Of a DNA stretch of 64,000 bases, positions 1 through 7,215 are shown piece by piece. Both the position numbers and the translations under genes were made by a program. Numbering within the stretch: position 1 is the first letter of the stretch; each line of letters starts with the position of its first letter. This stretch comes from Streptomyces polyasparticus (GTDB lineage Bacteria > Actinomycetota > Actinomycetes > Streptomycetales > Streptomycetaceae). The stretch spans positions 248,001 to 312,000 of the forward strand of contig NZ_JACTVJ010000005.1 of NCBI RefSeq assembly GCF_014493765.1, written 5' to 3'. Below the pieces are notes generated by a model. That model saw nothing but the letters and a program-made list of their open reading frames with translations. It had not been told where the DNA came from and did no database searches.

Positions 1-107
1 ACGAAGACGGCGACGGCGCCCATGACCGCGCCGAGCTCGGGCCGGGCGAGCAGCTTGCGCCACAGGGAGGTGCGCAGCAGCCGCTCGTCCACGGTGGCTG
101 TGGTCAT
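1..107 (-). CDS. Sugar ABC transporter permease, N-terminal fragment
   Basis: Only the first 35 codons are in the window; the gene continues beyond its left edge. The ATG at 107 overlaps the TGA of the upstream binding-protein gene (ATGA), so the two are translationally coupled. The visible residues are a short cytoplasmic N-terminus with a basic stretch (around WRKLLARPE) running into a hydrophobic segment (GAVMGAVAVF), as in RbsC/XylH-type permeases, whose first helix starts at this point. The family call depends mainly on the binding proteins upstream. An ATPase gene would be expected in the same operon outside the window. Confidence 0.7.
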   Translation of the reverse strand, partial: MTTATVDERLLRTSLWRKLLARPELGAVMGAVAVF

Positions 108-1114
108 CGGGTCCCCCGCTCCGTGTACGAGAGCAGCTCGCCGGCCTCGCTCTGGTCGATGATCTGCGGCCCGGTCAGGACGGGCCGGCCACCGCCGAGG
201 ACGTCGGCGTTGTAGCGGTAGAGCCAGAGCAGGTCGACGGCCTCGTAGCCCTGGAGGTAGGGCTGCTGGTCGACCGCGAAGCCGTACGTCTTGTCCTGCA
301 GGCCCTGCGCGACGTCCTGGTTGAGGTCGAACGTGTCCACCTCGGCGTCGCTGCCCGCGTCCTTCTTGGCCTTGACGGCCGCGTCCGCGAAGGGCGCGCC
401 GAGGGTGACGACGGTGTCGATGTCGCCGTCGGCCTGGAGCTTGGCGCCGATGCCGGACTGGACGTCGGGCATGTTCGTGCCGTCGACGTAGAGGTTCTGC
501 ATCTCGCCGTCGAAGGTCTTCTTGGCGCCGGCGCAGCGCTGCTCGTGGCCCACGTTGCCCTGCTCGTGCAGGACGCAGAGCGCCTTCTTCTTTCCGCGCT
601 TGTTGAGCTCGGTGCCGACGGCCTCGCCCGCGATCTCCTCGTCTTGGCCGATATGGCTGAGCGCGCCGAACTCCTTGGACTCGGCGGAGCCGGAGTTCAC
701 CGTGATCACGGGGATGCCGGCCTTCTTCGCACTGGCCATGACGCCCTTCATGGCGTCCGGCTTGGCGAGCGTGACGATCAGGCCGTCGACCTTCTTGTCG
801 ATGTACGACTGGACGAGCTGCGCCTGCTCCTGTGCCTGGTCGCTGTGTGCGTACAGGAAGTTGATGTTGTCCTTCACGGCCGCCTGCTTGGCACCGCTCT
901 GCACGATGTCCCAGAAGCTGTCGCCGTCGCCCGAGTGGGTGACCATGGCGAAGGTCCACTTGGGCGTGTTCACGGCTGCCTTGCCCTGTGCCGCCGCCGC
1001 CGAGGCCTTGCGGGCGTCCTCGGCCCGCTTGCCGCCCGTGCTGCTGCACCCGGTGATCGTTGCTCCGAGCACCGCCGCCATCGCGATGCCCACCCAGGCT
1101 TGAACCCTTGCCAC
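104..1114 (-). CDS. Periplasmic-type sugar-binding lipoprotein (PBP1 family), copy 1
   Basis: Predicted 336-residue solute-binding protein of a ribose/inositol-type ABC importer, anchored outside the membrane. The start is the GTG at 1114, with an AGAAGGG-like ribosome site 8-9 nt upstream; a much longer open frame continues upstream but has no signal peptide or coding character. A signal peptide ends in the lipobox ITGC (Cys23). The mature domain has the class features SGDGDSFWDIV near the N-terminus, VDGLIVTLAKPDA, and the late stretch FAVDQQPYLQGY, typical of RbsB/XylF-type proteins. It is a close paralogue of the gene immediately upstream in transcription order and is coupled to the permease downstream. 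The ligand cannot be read from sequence; the neighbouring inositol-type dehydrogenase makes a cyclitol or sugar likely. Confidence 0.87.
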   Translation of the reverse strand: MARVQAWVGIAMAAVLGATITGCSSTGGKRAEDARKASAAAAQGKAAVNTPKWTFAMVTHSGDGDSFWDIVQSGAKQAAVKDNINFLYAHSDQAQEQAQLVQSYIDKKVDGLIVTLAKPDAMKGVMASAKKAGIPVITVNSGSAESKEFGALSHIGQDEEIAGEAVGTELNKRGKKKALCVLHEQGNVGHEQRCAGAKKTFDGEMQNLYVDGTNMPDVQSGIGAKLQADGDIDTVVTLGAPFADAAVKAKKDAGSDAEVDTFDLNQDVAQGLQDKTYGFAVDQQPYLQGYEAVDLLWLYRYNADVLGGGRPVLTGPQIIDQSEAGELLSYTERGTR

Positions 1115-1223
1115 GAAGCCGTGCCCTTCTTGCTGCCTTGCTCGGTGCGCCGCGGCCGCGTATGCGGCTGCGAACGCCCCAGTATTACCGACTGGTGATC
1201 CAGTCCACCGGTCAGGTACCGGG

Positions 1224-1253
1224 CGGCCGCTCGGCCATACGGTCGAGCGGCCG
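1224..1253 (-). terminator. Intercistronic hairpin 2
   Basis: Ten-bp arms CGGCCGCTCG (1224-1233) and CGAGCGGCCG (1244-1253) pair perfectly around a 10-nt loop, between the two binding-protein genes. There is no T-tract. With the hairpin at 1264-1285 it could attenuate or process the transcript between the paralogues. Confidence 0.5.
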
Positions 1254-1263
1254 GGCACGGCGA

Positions 1264-1285
1264 GGGCCTGTCGGCGGACAGGCCC
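1264..1285 (-). terminator. Intercistronic hairpin 1, just after the copy-2 binding-protein gene
   Basis: Nine-bp arms GGGCCTGTC (1264-1272) and GACAGGCCC (1277-1285) pair perfectly around a GGCG loop, 14 nt past the stop codon of the gene ending at 1300. The position suits a terminator or a mRNA 3'-end stabiliser, which would make the upstream binding protein more abundant than the downstream genes. Confidence 0.55.
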
Positions 1286-1299
1286 GAGGGCCGCAGCGG

Positions 1300-2295
1300 T
1301 CATCGCGTGCCGTTCTTGGTCAGCTTCTCGAGCTGCGCGACATCCTTCTCGGTGACGATCGCCGGGCCGGTGAGGACCTGCTGGCCGCCGCCGATGACGT
1401 TGAGGTTGTTCCTGTAGAGCCACAGCCCGTCCACCGCGAGGTATCCCTGCAGGTAGGGCTGCTGGTCCACGGCGAAGACGATCTCCTTGGCCTTCATCTG
1501 CTCGGTGACGGCCTCGTTCAGGTCGAACGTGGAGACCTCGGCTTCGCTGCCGGCGTCGCCCTTGGCCTTGATCGCGGCCTCGGCGATGCCCGCGTTCAGC
1601 GTGACGATGGTGTCGATGTCCTCGGTGGCCTGCAGCTTCGCGGCGATCTGCGACTGGGTCTGGGGCATGTCGGTGCCGGGCACGTTGATGTTCTCGGTGT
1701 CGCCGCCGAAGGCCTTCTTGACGCCGGCGCAGCGCTCTTCGAGGGAGACGTTGCCCTGCTCGTGGATCACGCACAGGGCCTTCTTGCGGCCGCGCTGCTC
1801 CAGTTCGGCGCCGACCGCCTCGCCCGCCACGGACTCGTCCTGGCCGACGTGGTTGAGCGCGCCGTACTCCTTGGCGAACTGTCCGCCGGAGTTGATGGTG
1901 ATCACCGGGATCCCGGCTGTCTTGGCCTTGCCGAGCACGTCCTTCATGGCCTCGGGCTTGGCCAGCGTGACGACGATGCCGTCGACCTTCTTGTCGATGT
2001 ACGACTGGACGAGCGCGGCCTGTTCCTTGGCCTGGTCGTCGCTGGCGTACAGGAACTCGACGTTGTCCTTGGCCGCGGCCGCCTTGGCGCCCTTCTGCAC
2101 GATGTCCCAGAACGCGTCGCCCTTGCCGGAGTGCGTGACCATCGCGATGGTCAGCCGGGGTCCGGAGACCTTGCCTCCGCCCGCCTCCTCCGGCTTCTCC
2201 TCGGAATCCTTGCCTCCGGAGCTGCTGCACCCGGCGAGGAGTACGGCAGCGGCTGCGAAGGCTGCTACGCCTGTGGCAGAGCGGCTTGTACGCAT
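1300..2295 (-). CDS. Periplasmic-type sugar-binding lipoprotein (PBP1 family), copy 2
   Basis: Predicted 331-residue solute-binding lipoprotein. The signal peptide ends in LLAGC (Cys23), followed by a Ser/Gly/Lys-rich linker. The core repeats the features of its neighbour: HSGKGDAFWDIV, VDGIVVTLAKPEA, IPVITINSGG and FAVDQQPYLQGY. The two proteins are colinear along their whole length and most substitutions are conservative, so they are a tandem duplication with one permease between them. Being first in transcription order and followed by a hairpin, this copy may be the more abundant one. A GntR regulator is encoded upstream and a partial copy of its putative operator lies 80 nt before the start. 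Different ligands for the two copies are possible but not shown. Confidence 0.87.
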   Translation of the reverse strand: MRTSRSATGVAAFAAAAVLLAGCSSSGGKDSEEKPEEAGGGKVSGPRLTIAMVTHSGKGDAFWDIVQKGAKAAAAKDNVEFLYASDDQAKEQAALVQSYIDKKVDGIVVTLAKPEAMKDVLGKAKTAGIPVITINSGGQFAKEYGALNHVGQDESVAGEAVGAELEQRGRKKALCVIHEQGNVSLEERCAGVKKAFGGDTENINVPGTDMPQTQSQIAAKLQATEDIDTIVTLNAGIAEAAIKAKGDAGSEAEVSTFDLNEAVTEQMKAKEIVFAVDQQPYLQGYLAVDGLWLYRNNLNVIGGGQQVLTGPAIVTEKDVAQLEKLTKNGTR

Positions 2296-2374
2296 GGTGG
2301 ACCCACCTCATTCCCTGGCCGCCGGGGTGCGGCTTCAGGGTTTGTAGTCGGGGCGCCGAGCGTCGTCAATGCGT

Positions 2375-2386
2375 TTGTCAGAACAT
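2375..2386. promoter_or_regulatory. Candidate GntR operator upstream of the binding-protein operon
   Basis: The site TTGTCAGAACAT has the core TGT-N4-ACA that also occurs in the perfect palindrome at 3304-3315 beside the GntR gene. It lies about 80 nt upstream of the copy-2 binding-protein start, within the likely promoter. The match is partial (TTGTC conserved, right arm 3 of 5). Confidence 0.4.
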
Positions 2387-2471
2387 TAGGACTTCGTTAC
2401 GCAGTCGCGTCGACAGGCGCCCGGGCAGAGAGCCGCTCGGGCACGGCAGGCGTGAAGGAAGAGGCCAACGC

Positions 2472-3254
2472 TCAGGAACGTACGAGCAGTTGGAACTCGA
2501 AGGAGTAGCGCGAGGCGCGGTAGATGTGCGAGCCGTACTCGACCGCGCGCCCCATGTCGTCGTACGTCGTGCGGGCCATCGTGAGCACGGGCGCGCCCTC
2601 GTTCTCGCCGAGCCGGGCGGCTTCCGCGGCGGTCGCCGCCCGGGCGCCGATGGCCTGGCGGGCGCTGTGCAGGGTGACACCCGCGTTGCGCATCAGCTTG
2701 TACAGGCCGGTGGCCTCCATGTCCGCGGTCTCCAGCGGCAGCAGGCCTACGGGCAGATGGTTGCGGAGGTACGCCACGGGCTCGTCGTGCGCGAGCCGCA
2801 GCCGCTCGACGCGGTGGACGTCGGCGCCCTCGGCGACGCCGAGCATGGCGGCGACCTCGGCGGACGCGGGTTCGAGGACGTTGTGCAGGACGTGGGTGGC
2901 CGGGCGCTGGCCGGCGCTCTCCAAGTCGTCGTACAGGCTGGAGAGTTCGAGCGGGCGCTTGACCTGGCTGTGCACGACCTGGGTGCCGACGCCGCGTCGG
3001 CGTACGAGCAGTCCCTTGTCCACGAGCGACTGGATCGCCTGGCGCACGGTGGGCCGGGACAGGCCGAGGCGCCCGGCGAGATCGATCTCGTTGCCGAGCA
3101 GACTGCCGGGGGCGAGCTTGCCCTGTTCGATGGCCTCCTCGAGCTGCCGGGACAGCTGGTAGTACAGCGGGACGGGGCTGCTGCGGTCGACTCCGAGCTG
3201 CAGCGAAGCGTTGCCCGCCGTTCTCCCCTCGACTCGCCCTGCTGGCTTGGACAC
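2472..3254 (-). CDS. GntR/HutC-family transcriptional regulator
   Basis: Predicted 260-residue repressor. Residues about 28-92 form a GntR winged helix: PLYYQLSRQLEEAIEQG, then the recognition helix in LSRPTVRQAIQSLVDKG and the wing RRRGVGTQVV. The rest is a UTRA effector domain of the HutC subfamily, with the typical VHRVERLRLAHDEPVAYLRN and Tyr/Phe-rich C-terminal end. The start is placed at GTG 3254, preceded by a TACGCT hexamer 8 nt upstream (possible leaderless transcript); the frame stays open to 3320. It lies between the binding-protein operon and the divergent dehydrogenase gene, so it probably controls both. The effector is likely a phosphorylated or free sugar/cyclitol; this is inference. 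Confidence 0.88.
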   Translation of the reverse strand: MSKPAGRVEGRTAGNASLQLGVDRSSPVPLYYQLSRQLEEAIEQGKLAPGSLLGNEIDLAGRLGLSRPTVRQAIQSLVDKGLLVRRRGVGTQVVHSQVKRPLELSSLYDDLESAGQRPATHVLHNVLEPASAEVAAMLGVAEGADVHRVERLRLAHDEPVAYLRNHLPVGLLPLETADMEATGLYKLMRNAGVTLHSARQAIGARAATAAEAARLGENEGAPVLTMARTTYDDMGRAVEYGSHIYRASRYSFEFQLLVRS

Positions 3255-3272
3255 GGGGCGAGCGTAGTCCCG

Positions 3273-3285
3273 TGTCCGTTTGACA
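3273..3285. promoter_or_regulatory. Inverted repeat in the GntR-dehydrogenase intergenic region
   Basis: TGTC (3273-3276) and GACA (3282-3285) flank 5 nt. It resembles the TGTC/GACA half-sites of the stronger palindrome at 3304-3315 and would overlap the divergent promoters. Confidence 0.35.
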
Positions 3286-3303
3286 GGAAGTGGTGAGGTT
3301 CGA

Positions 3304-3315
3304 TTGTCCTGACAA
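3304..3315. promoter_or_regulatory. Palindromic GntR-type operator
   Basis: TTGTC and GACAA flank two bases (TTGTCCTGACAA), a compact palindrome of the kind bound by GntR/HutC dimers. It lies between the divergent GntR gene (start 3254) and the dehydrogenase (start 3355). A related site is found upstream of the transport operon at 2375-2386. Confidence 0.5.
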
Positions 3316-3354
3316 ACCATGGACAGAGTCCGGCGGGCCTGTCACGTTGGGGCC

Positions 3355-4353
3355 ATGCGTATCGGACTCATCGGAGCCGGCCGGATCGGCTCCTTCCATG
3401 CCGCCGCGCTCAGCCGCCACCGCGATGTGGGATCACTCCTCATCGCGGACGCGGATGCCGCGCGGGCCGCCGAACTCGCCCAGCGGCTGGGCGAGACAGC
3501 CGCTCCAGGCGTACGGGAGGTCTTCACCTGGGGCGTCGACGCCCTGGTGATCACGGCGGCGACCTCGGCCCACGCGACGTTGATCGGACAGGCGGCGCGG
3601 GCGGGGCTCCCGGTGTTCTGCGAGAAGCCCATCGCGCTCGACCTGCCGGGCACGCTGGCGGCCCTCGCGGAGGTGGAGGAGGCCGGGACCGTGCTGCAGA
3701 TCGGGTTCCAGCGCCGCTTCGACGCGGGGTACACGGCGGCGCGTGAGGCGGTGCGGTCGGGGCGTCTCGGCCGGCTGCACACGGTGCGCGTGATCACCTC
3801 GGACCCGGCTCCCCCGCCGCCCGAGTACCTGCCGCTCTCCGGCGGTCTGTACCGCGACTGCCTGATCCACGACTTCGACATGCTGCGCTGGGTGACGGGG
3901 CGCGAGGTCGAGTCCGTGTACGCGACCGGATCGGATGCGGGGCCGTCGATGTTCCGCGAGGCGGGCGACGTGTCGACGGCGGCGGCGGTGCTGACGCTCT
4001 CGGACGGGGTGATGGCCACGACGACGGCAACCCGCCTGAACGGCGCGGGCTATGACGTCCGCATGGAGCTGGCCGGTGAACTCGACCAGATCGCCGCCGG
4101 CCTGGACGACCGCACCCCGATCGCCTCGACGGAACCCCAGGGACCCCCCGCCGCCACCAAGCCCTGGCCGGGCTTCCTGGAACGCTTCGCCCCGGCGTAC
4201 GAGGCCGAACTCGCCGCGTTCGTCTCGGTGTTGCTCGGCGAGCATCCCAACCCCTGCGACGGCCACGAGGCCCTGGCCGCGCTGCGCGTGGCGGAGGCCT
4301 GCGAGGTCTCCCGCAGGCAGGGCCGGGTGGTACGGGTGGCGGAGATCGGGTGA
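3355..4353 (+). CDS. Gfo/Idh/MocA oxidoreductase, inositol 2-dehydrogenase-like
   Basis: Predicted 332-residue NAD-dependent dehydrogenase. The N-terminal Rossmann fold carries GAGRIG (residues 7-12); EKPIALD follows at about residue 90 with the family Lys; GFQRRFDAGY and the catalytic-His stretch LIHDFDMLRWV match the IolG subfamily (myo- or scyllo-inositol oxidation to an inosose). ATG 3355 is preferred to an upstream in-frame start because MRIGLIGAG is the canonical N-terminus and GGGG precedes it. It is divergent from the GntR gene and adjoins an RbsB-type importer, a common arrangement for cyclitol catabolism. Substrate identity is inferred; other sugars are possible for this family. Confidence 0.85.
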   Translation: MRIGLIGAGRIGSFHAAALSRHRDVGSLLIADADAARAAELAQRLGETAAPGVREVFTWGVDALVITAATSAHATLIGQAARAGLPVFCEKPIALDLPGTLAALAEVEEAGTVLQIGFQRRFDAGYTAAREAVRSGRLGRLHTVRVITSDPAPPPPEYLPLSGGLYRDCLIHDFDMLRWVTGREVESVYATGSDAGPSMFREAGDVSTAAAVLTLSDGVMATTTATRLNGAGYDVRMELAGELDQIAAGLDDRTPIASTEPQGPPAATKPWPGFLERFAPAYEAELAAFVSVLLGEHPNPCDGHEALAALRVAEACEVSRRQGRVVRVAEIG

Positions 4354-4946
4354 GCGAGAAGGCTTTCGCCTGGCGCGAGTTCCTCCAGCGATGGAGCGAC
4401 GACTGGCTCGACCCGGTCCTGCACGAACAGGAACGGGCCGAGCCGTTCCCTGCCGCGGTCCGTGCGGCGCGCTGGCTCGGCACGGCCGGGGCCACGCAGG
4501 CCGAGGTCGCGGCGCTCGAGTCACGCCTGGGCACCGCACTGCCGCCGAGCTACCGGCAGTTCCTGCTCACCAGCGACGGCTGGCTCGACACGACGAGCGA
4601 AATCCGACGACTGCTTCCCGTACGGGAGGTGGGCTGGGCGCGGGACCTGGATCCGGACCTCGTGGAGGACCGCATCGACGACGTGGCGGTCCCCGACGAG
4701 GAGTACTTCGTCTACGGCGAGCAGCAGGCCACCTTCAGTTACCGTCCCGAGTACCTGGCCCGCACGCTGAAGATCAGCCACACTCCGGACGCCACGGATG
4801 TGTATCTGCTCAATCCGTGCGTGGTGACGCCCGAGGGCGAATGGGAAGCCTGGTATCTCGCGCACTGGCTGCCTGGAGCGGTGCGGTATCGCTCCTTCTG
4901 GGAGCTGATGGACAGCGAGTACCGGAGCTTCCGGGGCGAGGACTGA
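4350..4946 (+). CDS. SMI1/KNR4 (SUKH) family protein
   Basis: Predicted 198-residue protein with a SUKH-fold core: ATQAEVAALESRLGTALPPSYRQFLLTSDGW at residues about 48-80 is the family signature (helix, then LPPSYRxFL). GTG 4350 overlaps the stop of the dehydrogenase gene (GTGA), so it is co-translated with it. SUKH proteins often act as immunity proteins against contact-dependent toxins or as interaction modules; no toxin gene is adjacent, so no specific partner can be named. Sharing an operon with a dehydrogenase may be incidental. Confidence 0.8.
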   Translation: MSEKAFAWREFLQRWSDDWLDPVLHEQERAEPFPAAVRAARWLGTAGATQAEVAALESRLGTALPPSYRQFLLTSDGWLDTTSEIRRLLPVREVGWARDLDPDLVEDRIDDVAVPDEEYFVYGEQQATFSYRPEYLARTLKISHTPDATDVYLLNPCVVTPEGEWEAWYLAHWLPGAVRYRSFWELMDSEYRSFRGED

Positions 4947-4969
4947 CGCGGCGGGCACCGAGACGCGGG

Positions 4970-5482
4970 TCAGTCCATCAGCCGTATCGTCGGCGCCCGT
5001 GTGCTGGTCGCCACCGGGCGGGCGCAGTGGGTGCAGGACTCGCTGGTGGGGCGGATCGCGTTGGTCTGCGTCGTGAAGTGGTGGGGGTCCTTCGCCTCCT
5101 CGTCGGGGCAGTTGTAGCCGAGGTGGAGGCGGACCCAGGGCTGGAGCGTGGGGGCCGCGCCCCGCAGGCCCGTACGGGAGTCCGTGAAGGGCGCCCACCA
5201 GAAGCTGACCACGGCGCGCAGCGCCAGGCGGTCGTCGCCCGAGGTGACGTCGAAGGCCGCGATACGGGCGGCGGTGTAGTGGCTCGGGTAGCCGCTGCTG
5301 GTGCTGCCCGAGCACAGGGCGCGTTCCGCGCCCAGTTCCAGGACGGTCGTACGGCCGGTGCGTTCGCAGATGAAACAGTCCAGGGCGAGTTCGAGCTTCG
5401 AGCGCCAGTGGACGTGGTGGAAGCCCTCACCGCCGCCGAGGCGGGCGGTGAGTTCGGCCGCTATCTCCAGTTGGCGCTGCAC
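4970..5482 (-). CDS. Uncharacterised Cys-rich protein (putative metal-binding)
   Basis: Predicted 170-residue soluble protein of unknown function. Cysteine pairs CFIC (about residue 36) and CTHC near the C-terminus could form a zinc or iron-sulfur knuckle; two more Cys lie between. The GTG at 5482 follows the stop of the thioesterase gene by one base, so translation is probably coupled and the product may work with that enzyme. It has no signal peptide or membrane segment. I do not recognise the family. Confidence 0.65.
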   Translation of the reverse strand: MQRQLEIAAELTARLGGGEGFHHVHWRSKLELALDCFICERTGRTTVLELGAERALCSGSTSSGYPSHYTAARIAAFDVTSGDDRLALRAVVSFWWAPFTDSRTGLRGAAPTLQPWVRLHLGYNCPDEEAKDPHHFTTQTNAIRPTSESCTHCARPVATSTRAPTIRLMD

Positions 5483-5483
5483 G

Positions 5484-5915
5484 TCAGCTGCCGGAGGTGT
5501 TGAGGACCGTTCCCTGCGCGACCGCGCACAGTGTCTCCGTACCCTCGGAGTCGACGCAGACCAGATCGCATCGGGCCACCGCCTGGCGGCGGCCCGCGTG
5601 CACGACCGAGGCGCGGGCGAGCAGGGTGCGGCCACGGGCCGGGCGCAGGTACTGGATGGAGAAGCCCGCTGTGAGGACGGAAGGCCCGATGGCCGAACCG
5701 GCCGCGAAGGTGAGGGAGTTGTCGGCCGCATAGGCGAGGACTCCGCCGTGCAGGAAGCCGTTCTGCTGCTCGAGCTCCTCGCGGATGTCCAGTTCGAGCA
5801 CGGCCTCGCCGTCACCGAAGGTGGTGATCCGTGTCTTCAGGAGGCGGCTGAACGGCTGGGCGTCCAGGACCTGTTCGGCGACGGCGAGATCGAACTCCGG
5901 CGTCGGATCCGGCAT
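5484..5915 (-). CDS. PaaI-type hotdog thioesterase
   Basis: Predicted 143-residue acyl-CoA thioesterase. The hotdog signature NGFLHGGVLAYAADN, with the HGG turn and an Asp in the following helix, is at about residues 53-67; FSIQYLRPARG is the typical central strand. ATG 5915 is chosen because GGAGG lies 8 nt upstream; the frame stays open further upstream. It sits 68 nt downstream of a P450 gene and is coupled to the Cys-rich protein gene. The acyl substrate is unknown; PaaI relatives hydrolyse aryl- or alkyl-CoA esters. Confidence 0.85.
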   Translation of the reverse strand: MPDPTPEFDLAVAEQVLDAQPFSRLLKTRITTFGDGEAVLELDIREELEQQNGFLHGGVLAYAADNSLTFAAGSAIGPSVLTAGFSIQYLRPARGRTLLARASVVHAGRRQAVARCDLVCVDSEGTETLCAVAQGTVLNTSGS

Positions 5916-5983
5916 TGCGGCGTCCTCCATGGTGCACGGCTGGCTTTCCCGCGGCTGCGGCCGTCTGGGTCTCGAGCCGCATT

Positions 5984-7165
5984 TCACCACTTGACCGGGA
6001 GGTTGCGCACCCCCCTGACCAGCATCCCGGGCAGCCAGGGCCCCGGCGTACCGTCGAGCGCGAGGTCCGGGCAGCGCTCCAGGAGTGTGCGCAGCGCGAT
6101 CCGGGCTTCGAGCCGGGCGAGCGGTGCGCCCATGCAGAAGTGGATGCCGTGCCCGAAGGCCAGATGCCCCTGTGTGGAGCGGTCCGGGTCGAAGCGGCCG
6201 GGGTCGGGGAAGCGGGCGGGATCGTGTGCGGCCGCCGCGAGCGAGACAAGCACCGCGTTGCCCTGCGGGATGGTGACCTCGCCGATGGTGACGGGTTCGG
6301 CGGTGAAGCGGTACGTGGCGTTCTCCACCGGCCCCTCGTGCCGCAGCGTCTCCTCGATCACCGCGTCGAGGCGACCGAAGTCGGCCCGTACGGCTTCGAG
6401 TTGATCGGGATGCGCCAGGAGCGCGTGGACCGCGTTGCCGATGAGGTTGACCGTGGTCTCGTGGCCGGCGATCAGGAGGAGGAAGGCCATCGCGCGCAGT
6501 TCGTCGGCGGAGAGCTGGTCGCCGTCCTCGGCCGTGGTGCGGATCAGGGCGCTGAGCAGGTCGTCGGCGGGGGCCGTGCAGCGCTTGTCCTCGATCAACT
6601 CATCCAGGTACGTCGCGAGTTGACCGACCGCGGCCTGCTCCGCTTCGACGCCGGTGGGGGCGACCACTTCGTTGGACATGGCACGGAAGGCCTCGCGGTC
6701 CATGTCCGGCACACCGAGGAGTTCACAGATCACGGTGAGGGGCAGCGGGAACGCGAAGGAGTCGATGAGGTTCGTCCGCCCCCGCGAACCCAACGCGTCG
6801 AGCAGGCCGTCGGCGATCGCCTGCACGCGCGGCGCGAGCGCCTCGACCCGGCGGGCGGTGAACTCCCGCGCCACCAGCTTGCGCAGCCGAGTGTGCTGCG
6901 GCGGGTCGGCGATCAGCAGATGGGTGCCGATCAGGTCGCCGTCCATGGCCGAACTGTCCAGCACCGACGGGTTCTTGGCGAGCCGGGGGTCGTTGAGCGC
7001 CGCCCGCGCCTCCTCGTAGCCGACGATCAGCCAGGTGTACATGTCCTCGTACGGCGGCGCGAGCCGTACGAAGTGGACGGGGGCCCGGTCGCGCAGTTCC
7101 GCGTAGACGGGATACGGGTCTTTGGTGAACTGCTCGCCGTATGTGCCCAGATCGACGAAGTCCAT
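5984..7165 (-). CDS. Cytochrome P450 (CYP107-like)
   Basis: Predicted 393-residue soluble P450 monooxygenase. It has the I-helix oxygen-activation motif AGHETT, the K-helix EETLR, and the haem loop FGHGIHFCMG with Cys344 as thiolate ligand. Length and motif style fit bacterial class I P450s of the CYP107/105 clans, which hydroxylate secondary metabolites or xenobiotics using ferredoxin. No ferredoxin or ferredoxin reductase is adjacent, so electrons must come from elsewhere. ATG 7165 has GGGAGGC about 10 nt upstream. The thioesterase and Cys-rich genes follow on the same strand and may form one operon. Confidence 0.92.
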   Translation of the reverse strand: MDFVDLGTYGEQFTKDPYPVYAELRDRAPVHFVRLAPPYEDMYTWLIVGYEEARAALNDPRLAKNPSVLDSSAMDGDLIGTHLLIADPPQHTRLRKLVAREFTARRVEALAPRVQAIADGLLDALGSRGRTNLIDSFAFPLPLTVICELLGVPDMDREAFRAMSNEVVAPTGVEAEQAAVGQLATYLDELIEDKRCTAPADDLLSALIRTTAEDGDQLSADELRAMAFLLLIAGHETTVNLIGNAVHALLAHPDQLEAVRADFGRLDAVIEETLRHEGPVENATYRFTAEPVTIGEVTIPQGNAVLVSLAAAAHDPARFPDPGRFDPDRSTQGHLAFGHGIHFCMGAPLARLEARIALRTLLERCPDLALDGTPGPWLPGMLVRGVRNLPVKW

Positions 7166-7215
7166 ATGCAGCGTGCCTCCCAGCAGCAGTCCCCGAGGTC
7201 GTCCCACCAGCGAGG

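Noticed and set aside
104-2311. A single 735-codon frame across both binding-protein genes
   Set aside because: Only the last 336 codons (from GTG 1114) read as a protein; the upstream part is Arg/Gly-rich shadow of the other binding-protein gene in a different frame.
4970-7165. A natural-product gene cluster (P450, thioesterase, Cys-rich protein)
   Set aside because: No synthase, carrier protein or tailoring partner is nearby, and the thioesterase is PaaI-type rather than a polyketide release enzyme.
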